From assembly GCA_013400975.1 (NCBI GenBank), contig WBMZ01003492.1, forward strand, positions 1 to 64,000: a stretch of DNA of 64,000 bases. Direction: 5' to 3'. Shown in pieces: positions 23,626 through 36,236 of the stretch (the first letter of the stretch is position 1; every line of letters starts with the position of its first letter). The translations under genes and the position numbers were made by a program. This DNA comes from Atrichornis clamosus. Lineage: Eukaryota; Chordata; Aves; Passeriformes; Menuridae. The notes under the pieces are model-generated. The model was not told the DNA's origin, ran no database searches, and worked only from the letters and a program-made list of their open reading frames with translations.

Positions 23626-26600
23626 TTTGCCTTAAATATTTTAAGGAAATAGTCAAACTGATGAAAAATATATAGAAATCCTCTTTACTACAAACACAAA
23701 TATAGAAAATCAAGACTTCATGTAATCTTCTTGGATCACGTAATCCCAGAGAAATTTGTTTGTTTTTCTATGGTAGCCAACCTGAATAAAAGTGCCAGGA
23801 ACAGCTCTCACCAATTGGCAACAGACGCCTGAATATGGGATGTTCTGGGGAGAGAAAGGTGTCCAGCTGCCTGGACTTCTGACATGTACCGGATAACCCT
23901 ACTTCAGTTAGAACCTGAAGGAACAGATCCTTAAAGTTGTCATGTTTATCAGGCAGCTTTCTCCTCTCCTTCTGATAAAGTCCTCTCTGTAGAGCAGAGA
24001 AGACCTCAAGGCTTACTTGTTTAGAGAAGAAGTGAAAATGAAGAATGCTTCTGTAGTTCAGGAGCACTCTCAAGAGTATATACTTGCTCAAATTACTAAT
24101 TGGTGTGCTTGCATGGGTTATGCTCCCTGCCACCAGTAATGTTTATGTATTTTACATAACTAATTAAACAAATTAAAGAAGCAGCCCTAGCAACAAAGGT
24201 CAGAATCCTATTTCACCACTCTTATATAAGTGTCCCATATAGTAGGCTGCAGAGTAATTTTCCCATTGTCTCCCCATAATTGCCATTTAATTGGTTTTTC
24301 TGTGCACTGGCAGTGGAGAGTGGAGAGCAACAGAAGACTGGAATAGTTGATGATTATTTCTTTAAATTCAAGTGCTTGTGTGCCTCCCAGCTGAAGGAGG
24401 CAATTAGATGATAGAGAAGCTCACGTTTTAAACTGTTGAGTGCTTCCTGGACTGCAAAGCTGCAAAGACTGTGCAGCTTCCTGTACATGGTCAGTATTGT
24501 CATGTTCAGGCAATGAACTTTGAAGACTCTCTTCAGTTTTTATGCTGTATTCCATAAATCTTGGTCCAGCAAGAGCAGAATTGTTGAATGTAAATTTTCA
24601 TCCTTATCTACAGCAACAAAATTCCAGCAAAAATCCAACAAATTTTCCAGATTGTTCTATATATATCATAATGCAAGTCTTAATTGAAGCAAAAAAAATA
24701 CATGCTAAAATGTATCTTTGTGGTAATCCAGGGTAAGGAAGTGATAGTCTTTCAAACAGGTGTATTAAAATTTTAAATATACTTTTTATTTTTACCATTA
24801 ACTATAACATGTGATTTAACATATGATTACCATACCATAACATGTGATTTGCTGAACATAAGTATTTTGAAAATGCATGTCATTTATTTGATTGTCAGTA
24901 ATGGCTTCTTTGGAATCAGCCTAGTCAAGTGAATCAATATATAGATTAGAATTTATTTAAGTAACTGGTGAAATTAGATAGCTGCATATATAAATATGTG
25001 GACACCAGTTGCACAAGAGGGGACTGCTAAAACTGTTGCAATCATTCTACTAAGCAAGCATGCTGTGTTCCATAGCATGTTTGTAAGGTTCTGTGCCCAA
25101 AATGCTTTTGACAACTTATTCATCTATTTTTTTTTTTCTTTTGAATTAGTAACTCAGCTGTCAAAACTGAAGAAGATAAGAAAGGTATATATCAAGGAAA
25201 TCAAGAATTGAAATTGTCAAAACAACTGTGCCAGGAACATATGTTATTTAATATCTTTAATCTGTTCCCAAAACAGTCAACACATGTAGAGTAAGGTACA
25301 GATGAAGTAAGAATCAAGCAGTGCACAGACAATATACTCATGCCATCTCAGTCTAATCTTGTATGTAATTGTATGGAAAGACTATGTCCTGACTTGAAAG
25401 AAAAGGCTATCTGGATTTGTTCCAAAAGGATATGTTATGCTTGTAAATAATATGACAAAATAGAAGGAGTTGACTGTAGTTCACCTTGTTGCATAAACTG
25501 ATATGATGCTGCTCATTAATTTGTCTGACATTTAACATGGTTAATTTTGACTTATTTTCTTTTTCTTGTAAAAAAACCCAACTCTCGGATCCAGGAGAAA
25601 GATCATTCTGGTATACTATATTTGAAATGGCAACTCATGGATTTTCAGAGCTTGTAACAATTAATTAGAAAGAATACTAACACAAGTACAATGAGATCTA
25701 TCTCTATCACTATTTGTTAGTGATCAACAAACCTCAACAATGAAAGAAGACTTGGAAAAGACAGGCAAAGATGAATGTGCTCATGAAGCTCAAAAAAAGA
25801 ATGTAGGAATGGGACCACAGCAGTTATAAAATAAGCTAAATTTCTCTCCACAACAAGGGGACCAGAATGTGGACTCTATTATAAACAAGCATCTGCATCA
25901 GTTAAATGACATGTTGGTATAAAATACTTTAAAGGCGTATGTTAAGTTAGAACTAATATTTGAAAAACTTTGGAATAGTCTTATGCTTTTTAAGTCAAAG
26001 CATGTTTGTAATTCTGCAAAATAATATCTGTATAATTTAAATTTTGTTATATACTTGGCTTTACCAGAATAATTTTGAAAATAATTTTTTTAATCTATAA
26101 ATAATACGCTTTTCTGCACAAATATGAACACTGAAAAGGAAAAGAGATGTGGAATTTTGCAGAGGTTGATTCTCAGTAAAAGCATAACTGAGTTTCTCAG
26201 GTTGCACTGTCACACTTGCTAGTAGTCCACACCTCATACCCATTAACAAAAACATTTAGCACTACATATTTTTGGTGTGGGTCTAGAAGATTGTGATATG
26301 GACCTCAGAGGAAACACAAACCCTAAATCCACATTTCTTTCAAGGAGGGCAAGTTCTAAGACAGAAAACGCTGTTTGTAGATGTAATATCATTTTTCAAA
26401 AATCTCAGAGGGGAGTTGGTGGCAAATCTCTTTTGTGAAGTCAATCTACAAAATTGTTGAGAACATTTTATTCACATATATCCTCTTATTTGTAAGACAA
26501 GAAACATAGTAGGGTAGAGAAACTGGGTATACTTTTAAAATATCTTCTGCTTCTTATTAGGAAATGTTAGCAATTTATAATGTGCACAGGCACACAAAGT

Positions 26601-29600
26601 AATAATGTGTTCTATTCCCTTTGGTCCTCTTTAAGATGGCATTAATCTTAAAAATAGCGGTATTGCTAGATTTTTATGTTTTGGGGGTTTTTTCTCTGTT
26701 TTTCTTTCGCCTCCATTTAATAATATATTATTATCTTATTTCTCTTGGTGACATCAGTTAATTTCATTTGGCTGTGCAATGTGATTACCATTACCCAATT
26801 TCTTAATGATTACATTGTGAATAATTAATACTTTTTTATTCAGTTTCATTGCCAGGAAAACATTTATCTAAATTACATAGAAAACCTTTTCATGTAATCA
26901 GCTTAACACATAACTGTTTCCTCTTTTCAAATTAATCTTAACTTTTAATTGTAAAAGTTATTTTCACAAGATTCTGTTGTTCCAGTAGTTCCTTTACTAA
27001 GTCTTCTTGTGCCCAGAATTGTCCAAAAAAAGAACACATGGTCTCTGCCTTAAGTAGTTTTCATGTATCAGGTGAAAAGGAGAAAAGAAGTTAGAAACTA
27101 AAACAACATAATTTGCAGGCTCAAGTATTTTTTGTGCAGAACTGTGCACTCAACAGTGATTGCCCTTCTCAGTCTGTAGTTTCACTGCATCTCTCACCTA
27201 TTGAATAATCTTTTTACACATGACTATGTTTATTCTACAGCTGATGATCAAGTCTTGAAGAATTCCTTTCTTAAACACACTGAGATTTTCAGTAGTTATT
27301 AATGGTGTTTTATCTTTCCTTCACCTCTAGTGTTTATAAGTTTACCTTTAGGAAAGAGAACTGAACTCAGCAGTCACAGTCAGTTGTTTTCTGAGAAGCA
27401 AATCCATACAAAAGATTGAGATTGATCCCAAGAGGGCAGGCACCAGTGATAAATCTATATTTCTGAGAATCATTAGTCTGATTCAACTGCTTTGAGAGAT
27501 TTGATAAGGCTGCCTCAGTAGACAGAGTGATAGAAATACAAATTCTGCTTATATTCACTTGTTGGAATATGGAGTACAATTTAATCAGTTAAAATGCAAG
27601 ATATTATTTTGCTTTCTAGTCTGTGAAAGCCCTGGAAATACACAAAATTGCAGTGGCAATTTGGCAGGTTACTGCCATGAGATGAATTGTACGTATAGGC
27701 AGACAAAAAAAATCGCAGCCTGATGCATTTTGTAATTGCAAAGCGGCATTGAGGAAACAATGTAAATTAGTAAAGCCATAGTCACAGAATCTATTTCTAG
27801 AGTGGAGGTTTTTGTTTTCTATTCAGTATAAATCACAGAATTACTGAGCTAACATTTAAACTGGAGCAATCATTAATGGAGATTCTATAAGTAAGATCTC
27901 TGCTTATTTTCAGCAAATCTACACAAAAACTCCCCACCCCTGTCCTGGAGTAGTCTTTGCAATCAGTAGCATAATTTTTATTAATATGACACCTGCACAC
28001 TGTTTCTGTTGTCCCAATTATACCAAAAAATATTTTCTTCTTGAGTTAATTCAGTTTCTGATTAAAAAAAAAAATCTTGAAATACATCAGCAAAATAACA
28101 ACCATGCCCGAAATGCAAATTAAGATACATTATTATTTCAGGGAGCGCTTGTAAAAGACTGAGAAAATTAAATACAATGTAGCTAACAAAGGAAAAAGAA
28201 AATACTTTTGAGGTCTGGGATTAAGAATGTTAGGTATCGAATGAGTAGCATTTTTCAGTAGTCATGGTGGTGGTATAAAAAAATTAATTGGGATAAGGAC
28301 TATAGGAAATGCACTATCTTTTACTACAATTTGTCTAGTACTGAACTGTGACCATGGAACAATTGGACAGGGCTCTGCCTGCAGTTAACAGAGAAAGACA
28401 GTGGCATTCAATGGAGGGAGGAGAAATAAAAGATTTAAGGATCCAGAACTGTGGAGTGTTAGAGCTATGACTACCCATCAACAGCCCAGGCTATAACATC
28501 AGACAGCTTTCCCTTTTCTAAAATAATTTAGTGTTACACAACTGAAATGAAATTAGGGTAGTAATGAGCCTTTGTCTTACACAGATACAAAAGGAAATAA
28601 TGAGCAGAATAAAGCTGCACTGTCAGTGTAACAGGGATCAGAACCTGCTCCTGGTGTCATCAAGTGCTTCTCTAAAACATTTGAAGCAGAGACATACATG
28701 GATAGATGCAACACCCTGTTTTGGTAGGTAATAAACCTGGATGATCCCCAAGTGGGGAGCAGGTTTTCTCAAATAAAAAGAAAAATAAAAGGGCAATTAA
28801 TTTTTTTTTTTCTCCCGTATTGACTCAATTCAAACTGTTCATGCTTCCAGTCTTCCCCGAGACAATATTACTTCTGGAAGCAGCTTCCCTTTGATTCTTG
28901 CTACGTGGCACAATAAAGTGTTAATTCTCCTAATATATGGTGGAATGCTGAATGATAAACTCCCACCGAAGGCCCTAGGCCACTAAGAAAAGGTTCAGAT
29001 AAATTGCTTATCACAGCTGTGCTTCCAAGCCTTTGGAGGTTCACCATTTCTAATTTACCATGAGAGCAGTGGGGAAAATAATCCTTGCTGCTGGCAAAAT
29101 TCATGAAAGTCATGTTTTGCCAGGGAAAACAAGGCCTTTTTGGGGAAACGGACGGTGGTGGGGGAAAACTGGAAAAAATTAATATAAAATGTATAGAATT
29201 AACAGAATGTGGAATTAGTTCTCAAAGATAAAGTTTTATGAGATGACAGTAAATGTTTGCTATTCTGCATGAAACACTTGTTATATTTTGCTTTTGTCTT
29301 AATTTTTTTGTGTGTATGATACTTGAAGTTGCATCTTGTATTTAAATATAAATGTATTAAAAATTGTAACTGTTTTACTAGGTGATGGTAAATTTTTTTC
29401 CCCTTCTGTTCTGAAATAAGACTATGATGTTATGTACCTCATCCGAATCCAGTGCAGTTAACTTTCATTATCTTTGGGTTCTGAGGCCAGCTTTCGTGTT
29501 TTTTTAAATCTTGTATAAAATAGATAAAGAAATAGTCACTTAGCTGATGTTTCTTTTTCTTCTTTATATATCATTGTCATAGAGTGATATTCTCCCTATA

Positions 29601-29739
29601 TTTGTAAAGGCTTGAGAAGGAAAACTGAAATGTTCTTACTTGAAAATCCTAAATATAACATATTGTGTTCAAAATGCAACTCTGACAGAACAGAATTCAG
29701 GCTTCAAAATAGAAAGCATACATATTAGAGGATTTTAGA
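23626..29739. other. Largely unique AT-rich sequence
   Basis: No gene or identified transposon in 6.1 kb. A 121-codon minus-strand ORF at 23768-24133 has no domain I recognise, and its neighbours supply no exon structure. Segments at 24230-24530 and 26570-26880 carry TAAT/ATTA-type motifs in non-repetitive sequence and could be conserved noncoding DNA. A 14-bp direct repeat (ataacatgtgattt) occurs at 24804 and 24837. A poly(T) tract lies at about 28801-28811. Confidence 0.5.
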
Positions 29740-30300
29740 GTGTGGACTGTTGAGGCATGTTAGGAGTGTCTGCATTCTCTAGCAGCTTCAGTCTAAGACT
29801 TCCTCCTACCTGGTTGTTGGGGTCCAGCTTGGTACCTGGAGTTCCTGTCCAGGCTGAGAGATACAGTTGACTGTTTTCTCATTTGCAGGGAGACAGAAAG
29901 TGAAATTACACAGGAAAAAAAGCAGTTAAGAAAAAAGGTTTTCTATAATAAAAAGGTAGTATAGTCTGGGAGTACACTGACTGGCCCTTTTTACATGCAA
30001 CAGTTCCCTTTCAACATCTCTGTCTTCCCACACTTGTTCCTCCTGATCCCATTATTCCCCCTTTTCCCCATCTTTGACCCTTACCCTAAACAGCCCATAA
30101 TGAGTTTCATACATTCCACAAACCCCACTAAAGCAACCCCTAATATTTTGCTATTTTTGTTTCTCCATGGCAGTTAAAGTGTTCAAGGTAACCATCCTCA
30201 AGGCTCTATCTGGGTAGTTCCTTTATGTCCCATCCACCATCAGAGTTCTGGTCTTCATTATTGCCACTGTTGTCACTTCTTTTAGGTTTGTGTATACATA
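29740..30300. mobile_element. Possible decayed LTR-like repeat
   Basis: A C/T-rich segment from about 29990 (cccattattcccccttttcc, ccctaaacagcccataatga, aaccccactaaagcaacccc, ggcagttaaagtgttcaagg, tttatgtcccatccaccatc) resembles a dispersed avian LTR-type sequence that I recall only loosely. A 60-codon ORF at 29995-30177 follows from the low stop density of the C-rich run. No termini, TATA box or target duplication could be set. Confidence 0.3.
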
Positions 30301-33010
30301 TGTTTAATTATAAATGTCTTTATTACTTGTTTCTCTTATACTGAATAGTCCTTAATCGAGTAGCTCAAACAAGCACACACCTTGAGTTTCCACTTCTCTT
30401 ACACAGAATGTAAACTTGGATTTGTAAACTAATTAAGAGCAAATTCTTGATCAAAGAGCTGTTCAGGTTTTCAGTCTCCAAGTTCATGAGTATGTCACTC
30501 AGTTAACAATTTCTGTGATTAAATGAGTTTCCCTTACTTTCCTTATTTCTTTTGATTATTGAAAGCTTTTTCAATAAGGATAATAATAACCAGAACTTTT
30601 GATTCATGTGACTTTTCTTCTTTTATCTTCTAAATTCAGATAGATCAATGTATTAAATGTAGTAGCTACAAGGGCCTTGAGTTTGCTCTTTGTCCGTATA
30701 CAACTGTCAATCTACTCTCTAATAAAATTAGAATGCTGTGAGCTCCAAGAAAACTGTTAAACCCTGACAAGTTGTATAACTTGTTATTGGCAATGGAAAA
30801 CCTGAGTAGCATATTTGATCAAGAATTTGATCTTAATATATTAGTTTACAAAACAATAGTTACAACTGCTCACACATCCAGACATGGCAAATTTTTTCTC
30901 AGCTTTTTTTTTAAAGTATTACTTTACTTGAATAATTGACAACACTATTTTGTTCTTTCCAATATTGTAAGCTGCTTTGCTTGACTGCTACTCTACATTT
31001 CCTCTGATTAACTAATTTTAATTATACTCTTCTATGTGTTTGTTGGAATGTTTAATGGTCTAAAGTTAGTCTATTGTTATCCTATTATGACAGAGTGATC
31101 CTCATTATTGCTTAGCTTGAGCAGTTGCCAAAGAATCTCTGTTATTAGTGATGAGAAAACTGTGACACAATGTTCTGAAAAGCATCATAAATTCTCGTGC
31201 AATTTAAGATATTTACATTAACCTTCTCCTCCTTCTTGAATAAATATATTTTTTTTAAAAATCTTTCAGGTTAGCCTGAAGCATTTAGGGAATTTTAATC
31301 CATGGATGCTGTCTCATAAGTATACTATAAACATGTTCTCTCATAATTTAAAATTAAGTAATGTTGGAATGCAAAATATAAGAGCCAAAGTTGTAAAGTA
31401 TTTTCTGTGGAAAATATTGGATAATGGTGGATAATATATTGAAGGTGTTAATGCCCTGTGAAGTTAGCTACTCAGAAAGGCAAAAATGCTCAAAGAAGCT
31501 AGCTGTTGGTTTTAATTTTTCAACCATTAATTCCTGATTTGTTAAAAATTTGTCACATATATACATCTCAAAATATTTCTATGACATAAAAATAATTTCT
31601 AAATTAATTTTTAAATAATTGAATTATTAATATTATTAGTAACTTTTTTGGGGGGAATGTCAAGTCCGTTTTGGGACAGAGAGCTTTTAGAATATAAATA
31701 ACTTCTTTTAAGGCACAAACTTAATTTTCTATTAATTTCTGTCAAGTATGTTTGTAAATAACACCATAACAGAGTTAGGTGTTGGCTCTAGAGGCAGTTG
31801 AATAAAAAATAAGGATGATGGTTAATGGGAATAGCATAAGCATGGAAAAATGAGAGAGAAAATGAGACACATAGCAGCTGTTGGAGTAGTGGTATGCATT
31901 AGTTGAGATGTGGATTGCACCTGTCACAGGCATTTTGTTCAGGGAGTCAATGCATTATCTGACTCCAACAACAACTGACTCCATGTCTTACTGTTTCCCC
32001 ATCTTGTCTTGTTTTCTTGTCCCAAAAGCTGCTCTCTGACATTCAGAGGAGCATGAATTTGCCAGCAGCCAGAAGTAAACAGAAGACAGAGAAGAGGGTT
32101 ATAGGCTAGAACTTGAACATTACTTTTTCACCTACCTTTCTTCCCATAGTTTCTTCCCACTATCAATTTTATGTTATCTGGACAGTGCTGGATATATGTA
32201 CTGGTCACTAGTGGGAAGCTGAAGGAGAAGGATGAGCAGAGATAGTCACAAAGGCAGCACGACCATCTCAACAAATATCTGCTAGATTTGCTCAGTTCTT
32301 AAAGTCTTGGGCTGTTTGGAAAAGATGGTGTTTGTGTGAGCTATTTGTTGACACAGTTGAAATGAATTGTATCACCCCAAGAACCAGGACAACAGTTTTG
32401 CAGAGATGTGTTCAGCCAACCTGAAGAGCAGCATGTGTACATAAATATTGCTTAGATCTCATCTTTATGCCCAGCAGATGCAGACATCCTTACCCTGGGC
32501 AAGGCCTCTAGCAAGTTAAAACAGTTAAGCAAAACAAGGCAAAGGAACAGTAGCAATAAGAGCAAAATTATGATAAAAGACCTATTTATCATGTCTGGAT
32601 TCCAGTCTAATTAATCATATGTCCTCTTACCCCAGGCAAAAAAAAAAGACCTGTGCTCCTTACCTGCATATGCATTACGTAAATTAAAGCAGTATTTTGC
32701 ATCCATGCTAGGATTTGGATCTACTAAAACCTACCACATCTCTGTAAGTGCAGTAAGGATAGGATGCTTTGATGTGTGGCAAGTTAAAAGTGATATAAAT
32801 TTTCTGGTAACCTTTGTCTCACAGATGTAAAACAGGTGTTGGTGGAACAGAGATTATCACTCGGCTTGTGTTAGTGAATTAGAAGTATCTGATGCCATTT
32901 TGCTATGGATAAGGAACTGCTCTAATTCCTTCTGATTCAGAGCCATAAATACACTCATTATGGCAACTCCCCGTCTTTTTCTCTACCATGACCATTTTTG
33001 GTAAAACAGT
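30301..33010. other. AT-rich sequence without recognised feature
   Basis: I see no gene or mobile element in this 2.7 kb. The part from about 31230 to 31660 is extremely AT-rich. From 31790 to 32500 composition is more balanced but not recognisable. Confidence 0.55.
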
Positions 33011-33615
33011 TTCTATGTCCAGTTCTGGGTTCCCCAGTACAAGGGAGACAATGACATACTAGAGAGGATCCAAGAATAGGGGCCACTAAGGTGGCTCAGA
33101 GTCTGGACCATCTCTCCAACGAGAAAAGGTTGAAAAAGCTGGAATAGTTAAACCTAAAGGGAAAGCCCAGGAGGGGTCTTATCAATCTATATAAATACCT
33201 GAATAGAAGGTACAAAAACAATAGAGTCAGATTTTTTCAGTGGTGTCCAGTGAGAGTACACAGGGCTAGGGGCACAAACTGAAACACAGGAAGTTCCCTC
33301 TGAACATCAGGAAAGAGATTTTTACTGAAAGCTCTCCTGACAAATCAGAGACCATCAAAACAGTTGCTCACCTTTGTTGAAAACAACAGAGAAACTTCAG
33401 TTGACTTAGTCAGGTGACAAGTTTCAATCTATCTGTCATGATTTCCCTTGAACTCCCAAGAACTGTCATGGAATGTCCACAGAAGTGGTGGAGTCTCTCT
33501 TCTTGGAGATAATAAAAAGCTGTTCATACATTGTCCTGGGCAAAGAGGTAGGTGCACCTACCAATCAGGGGAGATTGAGATCCTTTTCAACCTCAACCGT
33601 TTCATGATTCTGTGA
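33011..33615 (+). mobile_element. CR1 LINE 3' fragment with internal insertion
   Basis: The blocks tatgtccagttctgggttcc, ccagtacaagggagacaatg, tgaaacacaggaagttccct, ctgaacatcaggaaagagat, gtggtggagtctctcttctt and tcctgggcaaagaggtaggt follow the CR1 3' end, finishing with cgtttcatgattctgtgag. Between about 33335 and 33480 there are around 145 bases not found in the CR1 consensus, placed between the ttttactg motif and the tggagtctc motif. Otherwise colinear; no ORF survives. Confidence 0.9.
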
Positions 33616-35530
33616 GTTCAAAATCTCTAACTGAGCAGAGCACTTCTAATAACTCAGCAAAAGAATATTTTCCTTTTTATTGTGAGGCAACATTTAAACC
33701 AGCTGGCATTCAAGCTAGAATTTGGAGATATAGAGAAGCATAGGGAGGATTAGTTGCAAGACAAAAAAGAATTTCATGTTTGGTCTTGAAGTGCAAAAAA
33801 TTTGTAAATCCTTATTTAGAAAATGCTGAAAATATGCAAAATCAGTAGAAGAATCCTCTAAGCAAAATGATTGTTATTTTAATCAGAATTTTATTAAATT
33901 AATATTACTTTTATGTCATAAGAAGTATAACACTTTTAGAATGAAGGTATGGATACTCTAATTATAGTCAAGAACATTAAACAGCTGTAGAAGTACAAGC
34001 CAAAAAAAATCTCCAGGTTTTCAGAGCTACAAGAGTTTGAGGGAACAGATAATATTTGAGGGGAGGCAGGCAAGTACCTTGAAGAAAATGGACAATATTG
34101 ATCAGTATAATAAACAAAAATTTTCAGTGAATATATAGGACTTCTGGAGAAGCACAACACAGCATAGCCATACATAACATTTCCATAGTGTTTTTTCTAT
34201 TCCAAGTCAGTGTGATATATTATCTTATCTGAGACCTATGGGATGCATAGCAACGTTACAAAAAGTTTATATGCTCTAATATACTTCTGTAGGCTGAGTT
34301 TTTTTGTTTGTTTTTAAATTGCAAACATTAAGGATTTCTGGTTTTATGGAAATAAATAGGGGGGATTAGGTTATGAAAAATAAATTTAAACTGTTCACCT
34401 ATCTTTCATAGATGTTAAAAGTGAGAGCTCCTTCTGAAAAGCCAATACATTTTTTATAGTATACTTCATATTCAGCTTCATTTCAATAATTAAGCTGTTT
34501 ATTCTCTCTGGAGAGGCTGTAATAGACCGCTAAAACATATTTTTCTCTATTATCAAGTTTCTGCTTGTAATGAGAGAAAGTCTTGGTTGGTGTTATAAAG
34601 TTTACTTACAAAAAAGGCTATTCATAGAATGTACTATTTATCCTGGAATGTGAAATATGCTGTTTTCAATAATCCTAGTAGAATTTTTAATTTTAGGTTC
34701 CTGATCTGGTTTGTGAAGCAGTACAGTTGCATTTGTCCAGTTGTTCCTTCCCCTTAGAAGGTGACTATAGAAACTCAGCTCCAGGACATGCCTCTATTAC
34801 AGTTAATCCATAATCCGGGGTTGTTGCCAATGGAAGATTTAGTTGACTAATACATTTCCATAAAAGCCAAAATCAGAAGAAAGCAACAAAGAAAACATAC
34901 ATTCCTTTCTCCTTAATCTTCAGGTATTATTTGCTATTTTCCTATGGTCTCTTTAGGACAGAGGCAAGTAGGGGCATCTAAAAAGTAACTTCAATTTCAT
35001 TTAAAATGAGTTTTGTAGCAGATCTCTATGTTGTCCTCAGCACAGACTTTGGATGGAACTTATCGAGAAGACAAATCCAAGTGGCTCCTGGACAGCTGAT
35101 GGATGTACACTTCAAAGTGAAGTTGTTTTGAAATAATGTGTATATCACAGTACCAGCTGTTTCACTTTGCAAGCCCAGTCCTGTTTATTTGCATTACTTG
35201 CTTCTGTGGACATATTCACTGAATCCAGTGCAGTTTGGGCACACAGTAACTGTACATGTGCAACACAGATGGCAAATGAATATGAACAAATTACTCCACA
35301 TAGTTAAGCATGTCAGACTTACTATGGATACGTGCAGCCTATTCAGCTGAGCTGATCTGTCCACGCCTGATGGATACTGCTGTGGATACTGAACAACTGA
35401 CCAAAAAGACAGAGCCTTTACTTCCGCTGGGGTGGGTGGACTTCTAGTTAAGTAGTCAAAGCTTTTAGTTTTTAGCAAGAGACTTTCTTATCAGAGAAAA
35501 GGAGATGTATAAATAAAACTCTGTAAAAAC
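33616..35530. other. Sequence without recognised gene or repeat
   Basis: Nothing recognisable in 1.9 kb. ORFs of 79 codons (minus, 33936-34175) and 94 codons (minus, 35194-35478) have no family resemblance I can name. Part of the sequence at 35030-35460 has balanced base composition. Confidence 0.55.
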
Positions 35531-36136
35531 TGTTGTAGAGATTTAATCCCAGCTGCCAATTAAGTACCATGCAGTCAATTGCTCACTTTCCCCCAGAGTG
35601 GGATGGGGGAGAGAATCAGAAGAGTAAAAGTGAAAAAGCTCATGGGTTGAGATAAAGACGGTTTAATAGATAAAGCAAAAGTAAAAGCCATGGACATAAG
35701 CAAAACAGAACAAGGAATTCATTCACTTCTTCCCATTGTCAGGCAGGTGTTCAGCCATCTCCAGGAAAGCAGGGCTCCATCACACATAATAATGACTTGG
35801 GAAGGTGAATGCCATACTCCAAACATAACCCTCTTCCAGCTGCTTCCCCCAGTTTTACATGTGGAGTGTGATGTCATATGTTATGGAACATCCCTTTAGT
35901 CAGTTGAGGTCAACTGTCATGGCTGTGTCCCCTCTCAAAATCTTGTGCAGTCCCAGCCTTCTTACTGGTGGGGTGGTGTGAGAGGCAGAAGGGGCTTTGG
36001 AGCTGTGTAAGCCCTGTTCAGCAGCAACCAGAACATCCCTGTTTTATCAACACTGTTTTCAACACAAATCCAAAACATAACCCCGTAGCAGCTACTATGA
36101 AGAAAATGAACTCTATCCCAGCCCAAACCTACCACA
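35531..36136 (-). mobile_element. Nearly complete solo ERV LTR, family B
   Basis: The left edge tgttgtagagatttaatccc corresponds to the reverse complement of the LTR 3' end (ttaaaccacgaca type). The right edge aactctatcccagcccaaac, then ctaccaca, corresponds to the 5' end (TGTG). Read on the minus strand this gives U3, then a position where a TATA box is expected but is mutated (about 35851-35859, ttttacatg on plus), then an ATTAAA-type polyadenylation signal (ggtttaatag on plus, 35660), then U5. Length is 606 bases. No clear target-site duplication is visible, and no internal retroviral genes flank it, so it is a solo LTR or one whose partner recombined away. ORFs inside it are incidental. 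Confidence 0.85.
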
Positions 36137-36192
36137 ACTATTCCTGGAAAACTATGATGCAGCCTTAAACAGAGGCCACAGTGCAGCAGGTC

Positions 36193-36236
36193 TTTGTTTC
36201 TCTGAGGTATTTGTTTCTCTGAGGTATTTGTTTCTT
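36193..36236. repeat. 17-bp tandem duplication (2.6 copies)
   Basis: The unit tttgtttctctgaggta occurs twice in perfect head-to-tail order, followed by a partial third copy. It starts 57 bases beyond the right edge of LTR B. Perfect identity of the copies suggests a recent slippage event. Confidence 0.9.
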
